Source of the DNA: Pilimelia terevasa
GTDB taxonomy: Bacteria; Actinomycetota; Actinomycetes; Mycobacteriales; Micromonosporaceae
DNA: 64,000 nt
Direction of reading: 5' to 3'
NCBI RefSeq assembly: GCF_014647915.1
Contig: NZ_BMQC01000001.1
Coordinates: 434,001-498,000, forward strand
The notes beneath the pieces are model-generated. The model made no database searches and was not told where the DNA came from. It saw only the letters and a program-made list of their open reading frames with translations. The position numbers and the translations under genes were made by a program. Shown here one piece after another: positions 10,401 through 18,019 of the stretch. Position 1 is the first letter of the stretch. Each line of letters starts with the position of its first letter.

Positions 10401-12342
10401 GGTCCGGCCGGGCCAGCGCCGTGCCCGCCGCGAAGGCGGCCGCCAGCCCGGCGCCGCCCACCTGCGCGTACGCGGCGCGGGGCCGCGGCGCCACGCGGGC
10501 CGCCGCGGCGAGCAGCACCGCCGCCACCGCCGCGGGCCACGGCGTCACCGGCCACGGCAGGCCGAGCGCGGCCGGCGCGGCGAACGCCGCCAGCACCACC
10601 GGCACCGTGCTCCACTCCCGGCGCCACCCGGCCGGCGCGACCAGGACGGTGGCCACCACGAGGAGCAGGGCGGCCACCAGCAGGCCCGAGCCCAGCGGCG
10701 CCCCGGCCGCCAGCCGCGCGGCGTAGGCGTCCAGGTCGGCGTGCCAGGCCGGGCGCGCGGCGGCCAGGGCCGCGGCGGCGGCGCGCAGGGCAGCCGCGGC
10801 GACCGGCCCGCCGACGGCGACCAGCGCCACGGCGGCCCCGTATCGCGGACCGCGCCGCCGCCGGGCGGGCACGAACGCGAGCGCCACCGCGGCGACCGCC
10901 AGGATCGCGGCCGCCGCGACCAGCGCGGCGTCCGGCCGGGCGACCGCGGCCGTCCGCGCGGCGCCGCCGACCAGGACGAGGGTGAGCAGCCCGTGCGCGA
11001 GGTCCGGCAGGCTGGAGCGCGGGCGGGTCACGTGCGCGCCGACCACCGCCACGAGGGCGGCGGCGGTACCGGCGAGCAGCGCCCCGCCCGCGGCGAGGAC
11101 GGTGCTGGCGAGGACCAGGGCGGAGACGGCGCTGGCGAGCGCGGCGCCGAGGGCCACCAGTACGAGCAGCCAGCCGAGCCGGCACAGCAGCCGGTTGGCC
11201 ACCGGCCGGGCGGCGTCGGGCCGCGGCGCCGGGCGGGGCCGGGCCGCCGCGTCGGCCGGGCGCGGCGGGGGGTCGCCGAGGACGGCGTCCGGCTCTTCGG
11301 CGGCCGCTTCCGGCCGCGGTGCTCCGGGGCGGGCAACGTCGCGGGCGGCCGGCCCGGCCGGCTGCTGGGCGCGCGGCCGGTGGTGCACCCGCGCCCAGCC
11401 GGCCAGGCGGGTCGGCAGCGCGCGGGCCAGGAGCAGGTCCAGCGCGGCGACGGCCGCCAGCACGAGCGCCCAGCCGGCGTCGCCGGTGACCACGGGGTAC
11501 GCGGCCAGCGGCAGCACCGGCTGGACCGCCAGCAGCGTGGCGAACCGCGGCGCGGCGAGCCCGCCCGCGGCGGCGTAGGCGGCGGCGACCGCGGCGCTGA
11601 CGGCGAACACCGCGGCGGCGTACACGTGGCCGGACACGATCCCGGTCCACGGCCCGTCGACGCCCCACAGCGCCGCGCCGACCAGCGGTACCAGCAGCAG
11701 GCCGACCCCGGCCACGGTCTCGGCGGTGGCGACCAGGCCGCGCGCGGCGAGCCGGGGCGGCAGGGTGAGCGTCAGCGCCGACACGGCGGCGAGGACGACC
11801 GCGCGGGCGGCACCGCCGAGGCTGTCGATCGCCAGCCCGGCGTACACCGTCGCGGAGACCCCGAGCAGCAGCGCGCCGATGACCAGCAGGACGTTCTGCA
11901 CAGAGCCGGAGGACGCCTCCGGCGGCGCGGCGGGGGCGGGGGACCGGCCCGGCCGCCCGCCCAGCGGGGCGACCCGCGGCGCGGCTCGCGTCGTCCACGA
12001 CGGCGTCGGGGCGGCCCCGGGGTCGCCGGGGGCCGGGCGCGCGCCGGGGGCCGGGACGACCAGCCGCCGGCGGCGGCTGACCTGCGTGGGCGCGACCGGG
12101 TGCCGCCGGCGCAGGTCCTGGGCGTTGGCGAGCAGCGCGCGCCGGTGCATCGCCGCCTGCATCCGCTGGCTCAGCGCGGTGCGCTGCTCCTGGATGGACA
12201 CGTCGCGGGCGGCGAGTTCGGCGATCTCCCGCTCCAGGTCGGCCAGCGCGGTGGCGACGGTGCCCGGCACCGCGCCGCAGTGCGGGCACGCGCGCGTGGG
12301 GTCGGCGGCACCGCCGCAGGTGGGGCAGGTCCCGGTACGCAT
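7498..12342 (-). CDS. Giant polytopic membrane protein with N-terminal zinc ribbon (SCO7613-like)
   Basis: A protein of 1614 residues. The first 25 residues form a zinc-ribbon-like motif with CPTCGG and CPHCG. A predicted helical stretch (residues 30-75) rich in Glu/Arg follows, then a Pro/Ala/Arg-rich linker, and from about residue 150 an almost continuous series of hydrophobic helices, probably well over 30. The C-terminus is basic. It resembles what I recall as 'SCO7613 C-terminal domain' membrane proteins of actinomycetes, whose function is unknown. The ATG at 12342 is chosen because it begins the zinc ribbon and has GAGG upstream. It stands alone between purE (convergent) and the UDP-glucose dehydrogenase gene. 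Confidence 0.75.
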   Translation of the reverse strand: MRTGTCPTCGGAADPTRACPHCGAVPGTVATALADLEREIAELAARDVSIQEQRTALSQRMQAAMHRRALLANAQDLRRRHPVAPTQVSRRRRLVVPAPGARPAPGDPGAAPTPSWTTRAAPRVAPLGGRPGRSPAPAAPPEASSGSVQNVLLVIGALLLGVSATVYAGLAIDSLGGAARAVVLAAVSALTLTLPPRLAARGLVATAETVAGVGLLLVPLVGAALWGVDGPWTGIVSGHVYAAAVFAVSAAVAAAYAAAGGLAAPRFATLLAVQPVLPLAAYPVVTGDAGWALVLAAVAALDLLLARALPTRLAGWARVHHRPRAQQPAGPAARDVARPGAPRPEAAAEEPDAVLGDPPPRPADAAARPRPAPRPDAARPVANRLLCRLGWLLVLVALGAALASAVSALVLASTVLAAGGALLAGTAAALVAVVGAHVTRPRSSLPDLAHGLLTLVLVGGAARTAAVARPDAALVAAAAILAVAAVALAFVPARRRRGPRYGAAVALVAVGGPVAAAALRAAAAALAAARPAWHADLDAYAARLAAGAPLGSGLLVAALLLVVATVLVAPAGWRREWSTVPVVLAAFAAPAALGLPWPVTPWPAAVAAVLLAAAARVAPRPRAAYAQVGGAGLAAAFAAGTALARPDLSTAVLGTLACAGIVLLATARPLRAGEHPVGAALRRAAPGDAAEWIAGATVLCVVGAVASILTAGGASAPARLAGAALAVCGGLVLAAFRQVRRRTVSVPFSVAGAVGGLGVTVAAFRLDGAGGVDIALGVLLVAAAAALPLAPAMDERIRSDRSYDGADLAAAAAIAATVAVLARTAALAAPHAPLLAAAGFVLLLACLVRTVPQRWRRGPALGLGIAGGVIALWVAAATLYSGLRVLAAPGPVWHSDLGAWPQPGPDHWQAPLAAVLLAAAAALALPTPARYDAAAGLVGLATIATPAAFGLVWWSPIVIDGLVAVAYALAAVVARDPRAGRARAVVGTAVALHAVAAGLVRPWTTAAALALVVVLGLVVAVLSRDDPRRRLLAGGGLAAALLAAPGAVACAAASARLPVPATLGLGLAASACCLLAVAAARRPVAHLLPYASAGVAGGATALALAALPTGRVALYAACAVLLGVAAELLRHRTPALPTGVYRSSRRWLLRPPMGALAAAALPGLLVVAALAPPLWAALAGPVAVLDGVWQGPPPALLALADRPDVGPADVLAMLIVTATAAAAAVGFSDGHPAQAAPVVLPGLGLTLLVAPLGLHLAWPATTLAALAVFALLMLGVALLPPPPPVAAAQPVRASRVAAFVLGLAAGGAGLAGSLATRPLTLTTLVGAVAVGAAAGFGGRTSLARILGWLFAAAAAQALALTAGLAAGWPPHWSAFGVLAAGAGLLVVAATLPRLARPQARAEAATVEWSAYVAAVLAFALAAGATGHLAALLAAWGAVLGLAATRRGRPESERRTLFWLAIGCEVVAWWLLMWVGGVAAVEAYTLPFAAVALLVGALEARQRPDLDSWLAYGPALVAAFVPSLVLVLTTTSPIRQVLLLLAAVATLILGSVRQKKAPVVVGAVVTTVAALHALVQIGPWLVLLPVGVLLLWFGAANEKRRRDIRRLRGAVRRMS

Positions 12343-12631
12343 CGCACCTCGTTCCTGGCCGGCGCCCGGGAGGCGGCGTCCCCGAGGTGGCGGTGCCGGG
12401 GTGGCAGCCGGTCCGTCGCGCGGGTGCCGCTGGGCGCAGCGGCGGATGGGTCTGTCGTGTCGCATCTCGCGGGCGCGCGCCCGGACGCCCCGGCCGGCCG
12501 CGCCGCCGGTGGGGGTCGACGCGCTCCCTGGGGCGACGCGGGTTCGCGTCACCCCATGAGCATGCCCAACCGGTACGACAATGAACAGCCCCCAGCCGCG
12601 GTGCGGTAGCTCACCCGCGGGAAGGCGCAGG
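12343..12631. other. 289-base gap before the giant membrane protein gene
   Basis: I find no gene here. On the minus strand it is the 5' region of the giant membrane protein and the space after the UDP-glucose dehydrogenase stop. A 17-codon plus-strand frame at 12555-12609 (starting MSMPNRYDNEQ) has no ribosome site and I do not call it. Base composition near 12550-12610 is less GC-rich than its surroundings, as a promoter might be. Confidence 0.4.
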
Positions 12632-14059
12632 TCAGGGGCGGCCCATCCCGCGGTACTTCCAGCCGGCCTGGGTCCACAGTGCCGGGTCGAGGCAGTTCCG
12701 GCCGTCGATCACGCGGCGCGCGGCGACCAGTTCGCCCAGTGCCGCGGGGTCGGCGTTGCGGAAGTCGGCCCACTCGGTCAGGACGCAGACCAGGTCGGCG
12801 CGCTCGACGGCCTCGTTGACGCTCTTGGCGTACGCCAGCTCCGGCTGGACCGCGCGGGCGTTGTCGGTGCCCTGCGGGTCGTACACGTGCACCTCGGCGC
12901 CGGCCTTGGCCAGCATCGCGGCGACGGCCAGGGCGGGCGCGTCGCGGACGTCGTCGGAGTTCGGCTTGAAGGTGGCCCCGAGTACCGCGATGCGGGTGTT
13001 GAACAGGTCCGGCCCGGCCGGCCCGACGCGGCGGTCGAGGAGTTCGGCGGCGAGCTGGAGGACCCGGGTGCGGCGGCGCAGGTTGATCAGGTCGACCTCG
13101 TGCAGGAACCGCAGCGCCTCGCCGGCCCCCAGCTCCCCGGCCCGGGCCTGGAACGCCCGGATGTCCTTGGGCAGGCAGCCGCCGCCGAAGCCGACGCCGG
13201 CCTGGAGGAAGCGGTTGCCGATCCGCGGGTCGTACCCGATCGCGCGGGCGAGCTGCGTGACGTCGCCGCCGGCCACCTCGCACACCTCGGCCATCGCGTT
13301 GATGAAGGAGATCTTGGTGGCGAGGAACGCGTTGGCCGCGACCTTGACCAGCTCCGCGGTGGCGAAGTCGGTGACGACGACGGGGACCTCGCGGTCCTCG
13401 GTGGCGGCGAGGTCGAAGACGCCCTTGTGCGCGGCGTACAGCATCGCGTTGGCCCAGTCGCTCTTCACGCCGACGACGATCCGGTTGGGGCGCAGCACGT
13501 CCTCGACGGCGAAGCCCTCCTGGAGGAACTCGGGGCTCCACGCCACCTCGACGTCCAGCGCCGGGTCGGCGTTGCGGGAGACGAGCTGCTCGACCCACTC
13601 CGCGGTGCCCACCGGGACGGTGGACTTGCCCACGATCAGGGCCTTGCGCCGCAGCTCCCGGGCCAGGTCGGTGACGGACTGCTCGACGTAGGTGAGGTCG
13701 GCGCCGAGGCCGTCGGCCTGCTGCGGGGTACCCACGCAGATGAAGTGCACGTCGCCGTGCTCGGCCACGGTGCCCATGTCGGTGGTGAAGCGCAGCCGCC
13801 CGGCGGCCAGGTTGCGGCGCAGCAGCTCGGGCAGGCCGGGCTCGTGGAACGGCACCTCGCCCGCGGCGAGCCGACTGATCTTGTCGGCGTCGACGTCGTA
13901 CCCGACCACCTCGTAGCCCAGCTCGGCGAAGCAGATGGCGTAGGTGGCGCCGAGGTAGCCCGTACCGAGGAACGTCAGCCGCGGCCGGGCGCTGCCCGAC
14001 GGTGGCGAGACCGGGGGGATGGGCGGCATCGACTGGCTGCTCGGGTACGGGATCGTCAC
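12632..14059 (-). CDS. UDP-glucose 6-dehydrogenase family protein
   Basis: NAD-dependent four-electron oxidation of UDP-glucose to UDP-glucuronate (or a related sugar nucleotide) for surface polysaccharides. The 475 residues include the dinucleotide-binding block FLGTGYLGAT near residue 30, EVAWSPEFLQEG, and the catalytic cysteine in GGGCLPKD near residue 293; C-terminal blocks LGATFKPNSDDVRDAPA and LTEWADFR are also typical. GTG 14059 is chosen for its GGAG site seven bases upstream; the longer frame adds only a low-complexity tail. Residues 1-26 are Pro/Ser-rich, longer than usual. The gene is divergent from the acyl-CoA dehydrogenase gene. The exact sugar is not certain. Confidence 0.9.
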   Translation of the reverse strand: MTIPYPSSQSMPPIPPVSPPSGSARPRLTFLGTGYLGATYAICFAELGYEVVGYDVDADKISRLAAGEVPFHEPGLPELLRRNLAAGRLRFTTDMGTVAEHGDVHFICVGTPQQADGLGADLTYVEQSVTDLARELRRKALIVGKSTVPVGTAEWVEQLVSRNADPALDVEVAWSPEFLQEGFAVEDVLRPNRIVVGVKSDWANAMLYAAHKGVFDLAATEDREVPVVVTDFATAELVKVAANAFLATKISFINAMAEVCEVAGGDVTQLARAIGYDPRIGNRFLQAGVGFGGGCLPKDIRAFQARAGELGAGEALRFLHEVDLINLRRRTRVLQLAAELLDRRVGPAGPDLFNTRIAVLGATFKPNSDDVRDAPALAVAAMLAKAGAEVHVYDPQGTDNARAVQPELAYAKSVNEAVERADLVCVLTEWADFRNADPAALGELVAARRVIDGRNCLDPALWTQAGWKYRGMGRP

Positions 14060-14199
14060 GCTTGTACTCCACTCACGTGTCGTGCCGCGCGCCGCGCCGG
14101 TCGGCCCGGGCGCTGCCGTGGGGCCGCGGCGCGTCGCCGCTGGTTGGCTGCTGGGTATCCTCACATCCGGCGTACGGCGGAGGAAAGTGAGGGCTGGCG

Positions 14200-15369
14200 A
14201 TGACGGCGGTTCAGGGTGAGAGTCTGTACCAATTGCCGGAAGAGCATCAGGAGATCCGGCAGGCGGTGCGGGCTGTCTGTGACGCCAAAGTCGCCCCTCA
14301 TGCTGCCGAAGCGGATGAAAACAGTCAATTCCCCCAGGCGTCGTACGACGCCCTCCGCGCCGCGGACTTCCACGCCCCGCACGTCCCCGAGGAGTACGGC
14401 GGCGCCGGGGCCGACGCCCTGGCCACGGCCATCGTCATCGAGGAGGTGGCCCGCGCCTGCGCGGCGTCCTCGCTCATCCCCGCCGTCAACAAGCTCGGCA
14501 CCATGCCGCTGCTGCTGGCCGGCTCCGCCGACCTGAAGGCGAAGTACCTGCCCCCGGTCGCCCGCGGCGACGCGATGTTCTCGTACTGCCTCTCCGAGCC
14601 CGAGGCCGGCAGCGACGCGGTCTCGATGACCACCAAGGCCACCCTCGACGGCGACCACTACGTCCTCAACGGCGTGAAGCGGTGGATCACCAACGCGGGC
14701 GAGTCGGCGTACTACACGGTCTTCGCGGTCACCGACCCCGGCGCCCGCTCCCGCGGCATCTCGGCGTTCGTGGTCGAGCGGGCCGACGAGGGTGTCAGCT
14801 TCGGCGCGCCGGAGCGCAAGCTGGGCATCAAGGGTTCACCCACCCGCGAGGTGTACCTCGACAACGTCCGCATCCCCGCCGACCGGATCATCGGCGAGCC
14901 CGGTACCGGCTTCGCCACCGCCATGCGGACCCTGGACCACACCCGGGTGACGATCGCCGCGCAGGCGCTCGGCATCGCCCAGGGGGCGCTGGACTACGCG
15001 CTCGGGTACGCCAAGGAGCGGCAGCAGTTCGGCAAGGCCATCGCCGACTTCCAGGGCATCCAGTTCATGCTCGCCGACATGGGGATGAAGCTGGAGGCCG
15101 CCCGGCAGCTCACCTACGCGGCGGCGGCGAAGTCGGAGCGGTCGGACGCGGACCTGACGTACTTCGGCGCGGCCGCCAAGTGCTTCGCCTCGGACGTGGC
15201 CATGGAGATCACCACCGACGCGGTGCAGGTGCTGGGCGGGTACGGCTACACGAAGGACTACCCGGTCGAGCGGATGATGCGCGACGCGAAGATCACCCAG
15301 ATCTACGAGGGGACCAACCAGGTCCAGCGCATCGTCATGGCCCGCCAACTCCTCAAGGGCCTCGGCTGA
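14200..15369 (+). CDS. Acyl-CoA dehydrogenase (FadE25-like)
   Basis: FAD enzyme that introduces an alpha-beta double bond in acyl-CoA. It has 389 residues with the family blocks YCLSEPEAGSDA, VLNGVKRWITNAG, ERKLGIKGSPT and QQFGKAIADFQ. The catalytic base sits in IYEGTNQVQRIV near residue 369. The start has a GGAGGAAAGTGAGGG stretch upstream. The first 40 codons are visibly less GC-biased than the rest, as often seen at 5' ends. Position after purK/purE resembles fadE25 in mycobacteria, which is recall and not a search. Substrate chain length is unknown. Confidence 0.92.
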   Translation: MTAVQGESLYQLPEEHQEIRQAVRAVCDAKVAPHAAEADENSQFPQASYDALRAADFHAPHVPEEYGGAGADALATAIVIEEVARACAASSLIPAVNKLGTMPLLLAGSADLKAKYLPPVARGDAMFSYCLSEPEAGSDAVSMTTKATLDGDHYVLNGVKRWITNAGESAYYTVFAVTDPGARSRGISAFVVERADEGVSFGAPERKLGIKGSPTREVYLDNVRIPADRIIGEPGTGFATAMRTLDHTRVTIAAQALGIAQGALDYALGYAKERQQFGKAIADFQGIQFMLADMGMKLEAARQLTYAAAAKSERSDADLTYFGAAAKCFASDVAMEITTDAVQVLGGYGYTKDYPVERMMRDAKITQIYEGTNQVQRIVMARQLLKGLG

Positions 15370-15411
15370 GAAGAGCCCACCCAGTAGCGATCCTCTGCCA
15401 AAGTAACCGTC

Positions 15412-16437
15412 ATGGCTGTTTGGGGCATACGCAACGATTCACTTTCCACCGAACTCGTCGACGGCGGGTTCGTCAGTATCGGCTGGAACAGGCTGGGCGA
15501 CCTCCGTGACATCGGCCTCACCCGCGAGAAGCTGAAGGCTGCCCTGACCGAGGCATATCCCGACGCCAAACCGCGCGCTGTCGCGGGCTGGGCGGGCATT
15601 CTCCTGCGCTTCGCGAAGGAAATCAGCGTAGGCGACGTCGTCGTGGCTCCGTACCGGCCTGACAGCACGATCAACATCGGCGTTGTCACCGGTCCGTACG
15701 AGATCGCGCTCGACGCCCCGAATCACCGACACCGGCGGTCGGTGCAGTGGCAGAAGCTCGGTCTCTCCCGGACCTTGTTTTCGCAGGCCGCCTTGTACGA
15801 GATCGGTTCGCTGCTCACGGTTTTCGGAATTCGCAAGTACGCTTCCGAATTCCTCGCCGCACTCCGCGCCAGCGACGAGAGCGACGAGTCGACCGCCGCC
15901 CAGGCGCCTGCCGAGACCACCGAGGTCGACGAGGCGGCGGTGGTTGACGAGCCGCGCGCCTCGCGGATCGAACGGCACACGAGGGACTTCCTCCTGGAGC
16001 GGTTGAAGCACGACCTGAGCCACCGGGAGTTCGAGGAGTTCAGCGCCGACCTTCTGCGTGCGATGGGGTACGAGGCGCGTGTCACTGCTTACGCCGGGGA
16101 TGGCGGCGTCGATGTCGTCGCCCACCGTGATCCGCTTGGTATAGAGCCTCCCCTGATCAAGGTTCAGTGCAAACACACGACAGCCACGGTCGGCGCACCG
16201 GTCGTACAGCAGTTGATCGGCACGCAGGCGGCCGAGGAGCTGAGCCTTCTCCTAACCTTGGGCGCGTATTCGCGGGAGGCGCTCTCGATCGAGCGAAGCC
16301 GTCAGGGGCTGCGGCTCGTCAATGGTGAGGAACTCGTCGACCTAGTGCTCCACAACTACGACCGCCTTCCGGCGGGTTGGCGGACCAGGATCCCGTTGCG
16401 AGCAGTACTCGCGGTCGACGACGCGGCCGGCCTCTGA
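15412..16437 (+). CDS. Mrr-type restriction endonuclease with N-terminal PUA/EVE-like domain
   Basis: A 341-residue protein in two parts. Residues 1-145 (starting MAVWGIRNDS, with FVSIGWNRLGDL and GDVVVAPYRPD) look like the PUA/EVE-like recognition domains found on modification-dependent nucleases. After an acidic linker (about 150-185), residues 195-340 carry an Mrr-type PD-(D/E)xK nuclease: EFEEFSADLLRAMGYEARVT, then GDGGVDVV near 230 and QCK near 252. The likely role is cleavage of DNA carrying foreign modified bases (type IV restriction). Codon use is clearly less GC-biased than neighbours, suggesting transfer. No methyltransferase partner is adjacent. Confidence 0.8.
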   Translation: MAVWGIRNDSLSTELVDGGFVSIGWNRLGDLRDIGLTREKLKAALTEAYPDAKPRAVAGWAGILLRFAKEISVGDVVVAPYRPDSTINIGVVTGPYEIALDAPNHRHRRSVQWQKLGLSRTLFSQAALYEIGSLLTVFGIRKYASEFLAALRASDESDESTAAQAPAETTEVDEAAVVDEPRASRIERHTRDFLLERLKHDLSHREFEEFSADLLRAMGYEARVTAYAGDGGVDVVAHRDPLGIEPPLIKVQCKHTTATVGAPVVQQLIGTQAAEELSLLLTLGAYSREALSIERSRQGLRLVNGEELVDLVLHNYDRLPAGWRTRIPLRAVLAVDDAAGL

Positions 16438-16545
16438 GCGGTTGCGCGGCGGGCGTCCGGTCCGCGTCGACCGAGCCGCCAACGGTGGAGCATCCGTCAG
16501 CCATCCGCCATCCGGCCCCGCGGAATCAGGGGTACGCCTGGGGCC

Positions 16546-17085
16546 TCAGGCGCCCGTGGTCGCGCCGAGATAGCGCGGCGGGACGGCGGCCGTGAGCCAG
16601 ACGCCGTTGGCGCTGCGGAAGAACGCGTGCCCGTCGGCGGCCATCCCGGCGGCGTCCACCCGGAGGACCACCGGGGGGCCGTGCCGGGCGCCGACGGCGC
16701 GGGCCGTGTCGGGGTCGGCGCTGAGGTGCACGTGGTGCCGGCGCCCCCGCACCAGTCCGTCGCGCGTGATGGAGGGCAGGTGCCGCGCCGCGGTGCCGTG
16801 GTGGAGCACCGGCGGCGGCGCGACCGCGGGGAGGTCGAGGTCCACAGCCACGGAGTGGCCCTGGCTGGCGCGGATCCGGTCGCCGTCCACGGCGAACCGC
16901 CGCTTGTCGTTGCCCTCGACCACGCGCGCGAGCCGGTCCCGGTCGATCGGCACGCCGTGGGCGCGGAAGGCGGACACGAGGGCGTCGACGTCGACCCATC
17001 CGCCGGGGCCGAGGGTCAGGCCCACGGTCTGCGGCGCGTGTCGCAGGACGTAGGAGAGCCGCTTGCTGAGCCGGGTGTCGTCCAC
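16546..17085 (-). CDS. kptA: RNA 2'-phosphotransferase KptA/Tpt1
   Basis: Transfers an internal RNA 2'-phosphate to NAD, giving ADP-ribose 1'',2''-cyclic phosphate. The 179 residues match the family. The N-terminal winged-helix part begins LSKRLSYVLRHAP with GWVDVDALV and KRRFAVDGDRIRASQGHS; the C-terminal NAD-binding part has LHHGTA, HVHLSAD and FFRSANGVWLTA. The biological substrate in bacteria is unclear because they lack the eukaryotic tRNA splicing route. GTG 17085 lies six bases after a TACCGT -10 box, so it is probably leaderless. It is convergent with the restriction gene. Confidence 0.92.
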   Translation of the reverse strand: MDDTRLSKRLSYVLRHAPQTVGLTLGPGGWVDVDALVSAFRAHGVPIDRDRLARVVEGNDKRRFAVDGDRIRASQGHSVAVDLDLPAVAPPPVLHHGTAARHLPSITRDGLVRGRRHHVHLSADPDTARAVGARHGPPVVLRVDAAGMAADGHAFFRSANGVWLTAAVPPRYLGATTGA

Positions 17086-17091
17086 GGCCCC

Positions 17092-17097
17092 ACGGTA
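17092..17097 (-). promoter_or_regulatory. -10 box TACCGT of the leaderless kptA promoter
   Basis: Read on the minus strand, TACCGT is followed by exactly six bases and then the GTG start of kptA. This matches the TANNNT-N6-start pattern seen elsewhere in the window, and no ribosome site is present. Confidence 0.55.
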
Positions 17098-17151
17098 GCG
17101 GCGGGGCCGTCCCGCCTCGACCGGGTTGTGGTCCAGGCGGGCGCGGGCGGG

Positions 17152-17883
17152 TCAGACGCCGGACTTCTGGCGGATCCAGTCGCGGTACGCCGAGATCTTC
17201 GTGTAGGTGAACAGGCGGCCGAGCATGAGCGACTGCGAGCACACGCCCACCTGCTGGCCGTTCACCGTCGCCGGCCCGCCCGAGTCGCCGGGGGCGGGCT
17301 TGCCGTCGCCCCTGGACAGGCGCACCGCCTGGCCGCCGTGCCCGTCGGTGCCGGTCACCCCGTGGACCTTCGTGGTGGCGAGCTTGAGGTCGGGCGAGGA
17401 CGGTCCGTTGCCGGCCGCGGTCCGGCCCCAGCCCCACACCAGCGGCTGGTCCTTCTCGGCCACCTCGGCGGCGGCCAGCTTCATCAGGGGCGTGTCGGCG
17501 CTCGGCGCGGCGAGTCTGATCAGGGCCAGGTCGGCCTGGTCGTGGACGACGTACGAGGCGTGGGTGACCTGCCTGCCGCCGCTGCCGAACTGGAGGCTGC
17601 CGACGCGCAGGCTGGTCGGCGGGCGGGGGACGCGGGGGCCGTTCGCGTCGTCGGGGTTCCTGCGGTAGATGCAGTGCCAGGCGGTGAGGACCCACTCGGC
17701 GCTGATCTGCGTGGCGGTGCAGTACTGGTCGCCGGTCTGGTCGAGCAGCGCGACGGCGCCGGGGTTCGTGTCGGCGACCCGGCCGTCGATGATCCGGGGT
17801 GCGGCCGCGGCAGGGGCGGTCAGCGCGGATGCGGTCAGCGCGCCGACGGCCGCGGCGGCGGCCGCGCGGGAGCGGTACGTCAC
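17152..17883 (-). CDS. Secreted trypsin-like serine protease (S1)
   Basis: A 243-residue exported serine endopeptidase. A Sec-type signal (YRSRAAAAAAVGALTASALT, ending in APAAAA) occupies about residues 3-29. The mature part begins near RIIDGRVA. The triad is intact: His in LTAWHC, Asp in DQADLALI and Ser in GDSGGP. An aspartate-class S1 pocket is not obvious, so specificity is open. GTG 17883 is taken as start, with AAGGGA upstream and a promoter (TTGACG / GACACT) at 17933-17961. A perfect 13-bp inverted repeat lies between that -10 box and the start. Confidence 0.88.
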   Translation of the reverse strand: MTYRSRAAAAAAVGALTASALTAPAAAAPRIIDGRVADTNPGAVALLDQTGDQYCTATQISAEWVLTAWHCIYRRNPDDANGPRVPRPPTSLRVGSLQFGSGGRQVTHASYVVHDQADLALIRLAAPSADTPLMKLAAAEVAEKDQPLVWGWGRTAAGNGPSSPDLKLATTKVHGVTGTDGHGGQAVRLSRGDGKPAPGDSGGPATVNGQQVGVCSQSLMLGRLFTYTKISAYRDWIRQKSGV

Positions 17884-17900
17884 GGGAGGTCCCTTCGACC

Positions 17901-17932
17901 GGCGGTGCCCGCGGGTGGGCGCGGGCACCGCC
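17901..17932. promoter_or_regulatory. Perfect 13-bp inverted repeat at the protease promoter
   Basis: GGCGGTGCCCGCG at 17901-17913 and its exact complement at 17920-17932 flank a six-base loop. It spans the expected transcription start and leader of the protease gene. It could be a repressor site or an RNA stem controlling translation. Confidence 0.5.
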
Positions 17933-17961
17933 AGTGTCGGTGAGCAAGCGACGGCCGTCAA
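17933..17961 (-). promoter_or_regulatory. Housekeeping-type promoter of the secreted protease gene
   Basis: On the minus strand TTGACG (17961-17956) and GACACT (17938-17933) are separated by 17 bases, close to the vegetative consensus. Transcription would start near 17926, inside the adjacent inverted repeat. Confidence 0.5.
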
Positions 17962-17969
17962 TGTCGCGT

Positions 17970-17993
17970 GGTACCGGGCCGCCGGCCGGTACC
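17970..17993 (-). terminator. Possible terminator of the ABC exporter operon
   Basis: GGTACCGG and CCGGTACC form a perfect 8-bp stem (17970-17977 with 17986-17993) around an 8-base loop, 27 bases after the permease stop. There is no U-tract, as usual in actinomycetes. Confidence 0.35.
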
Positions 17994-18019
17994 GGGCACC
18001 GCGCCGCCGTCGCGGCCGG

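Noticed and set aside
12555-12609. Seventeen-codon plus-strand ORF
   Set aside because: No ribosome site, no conserved feature, and it lies opposite the leader of a large gene.
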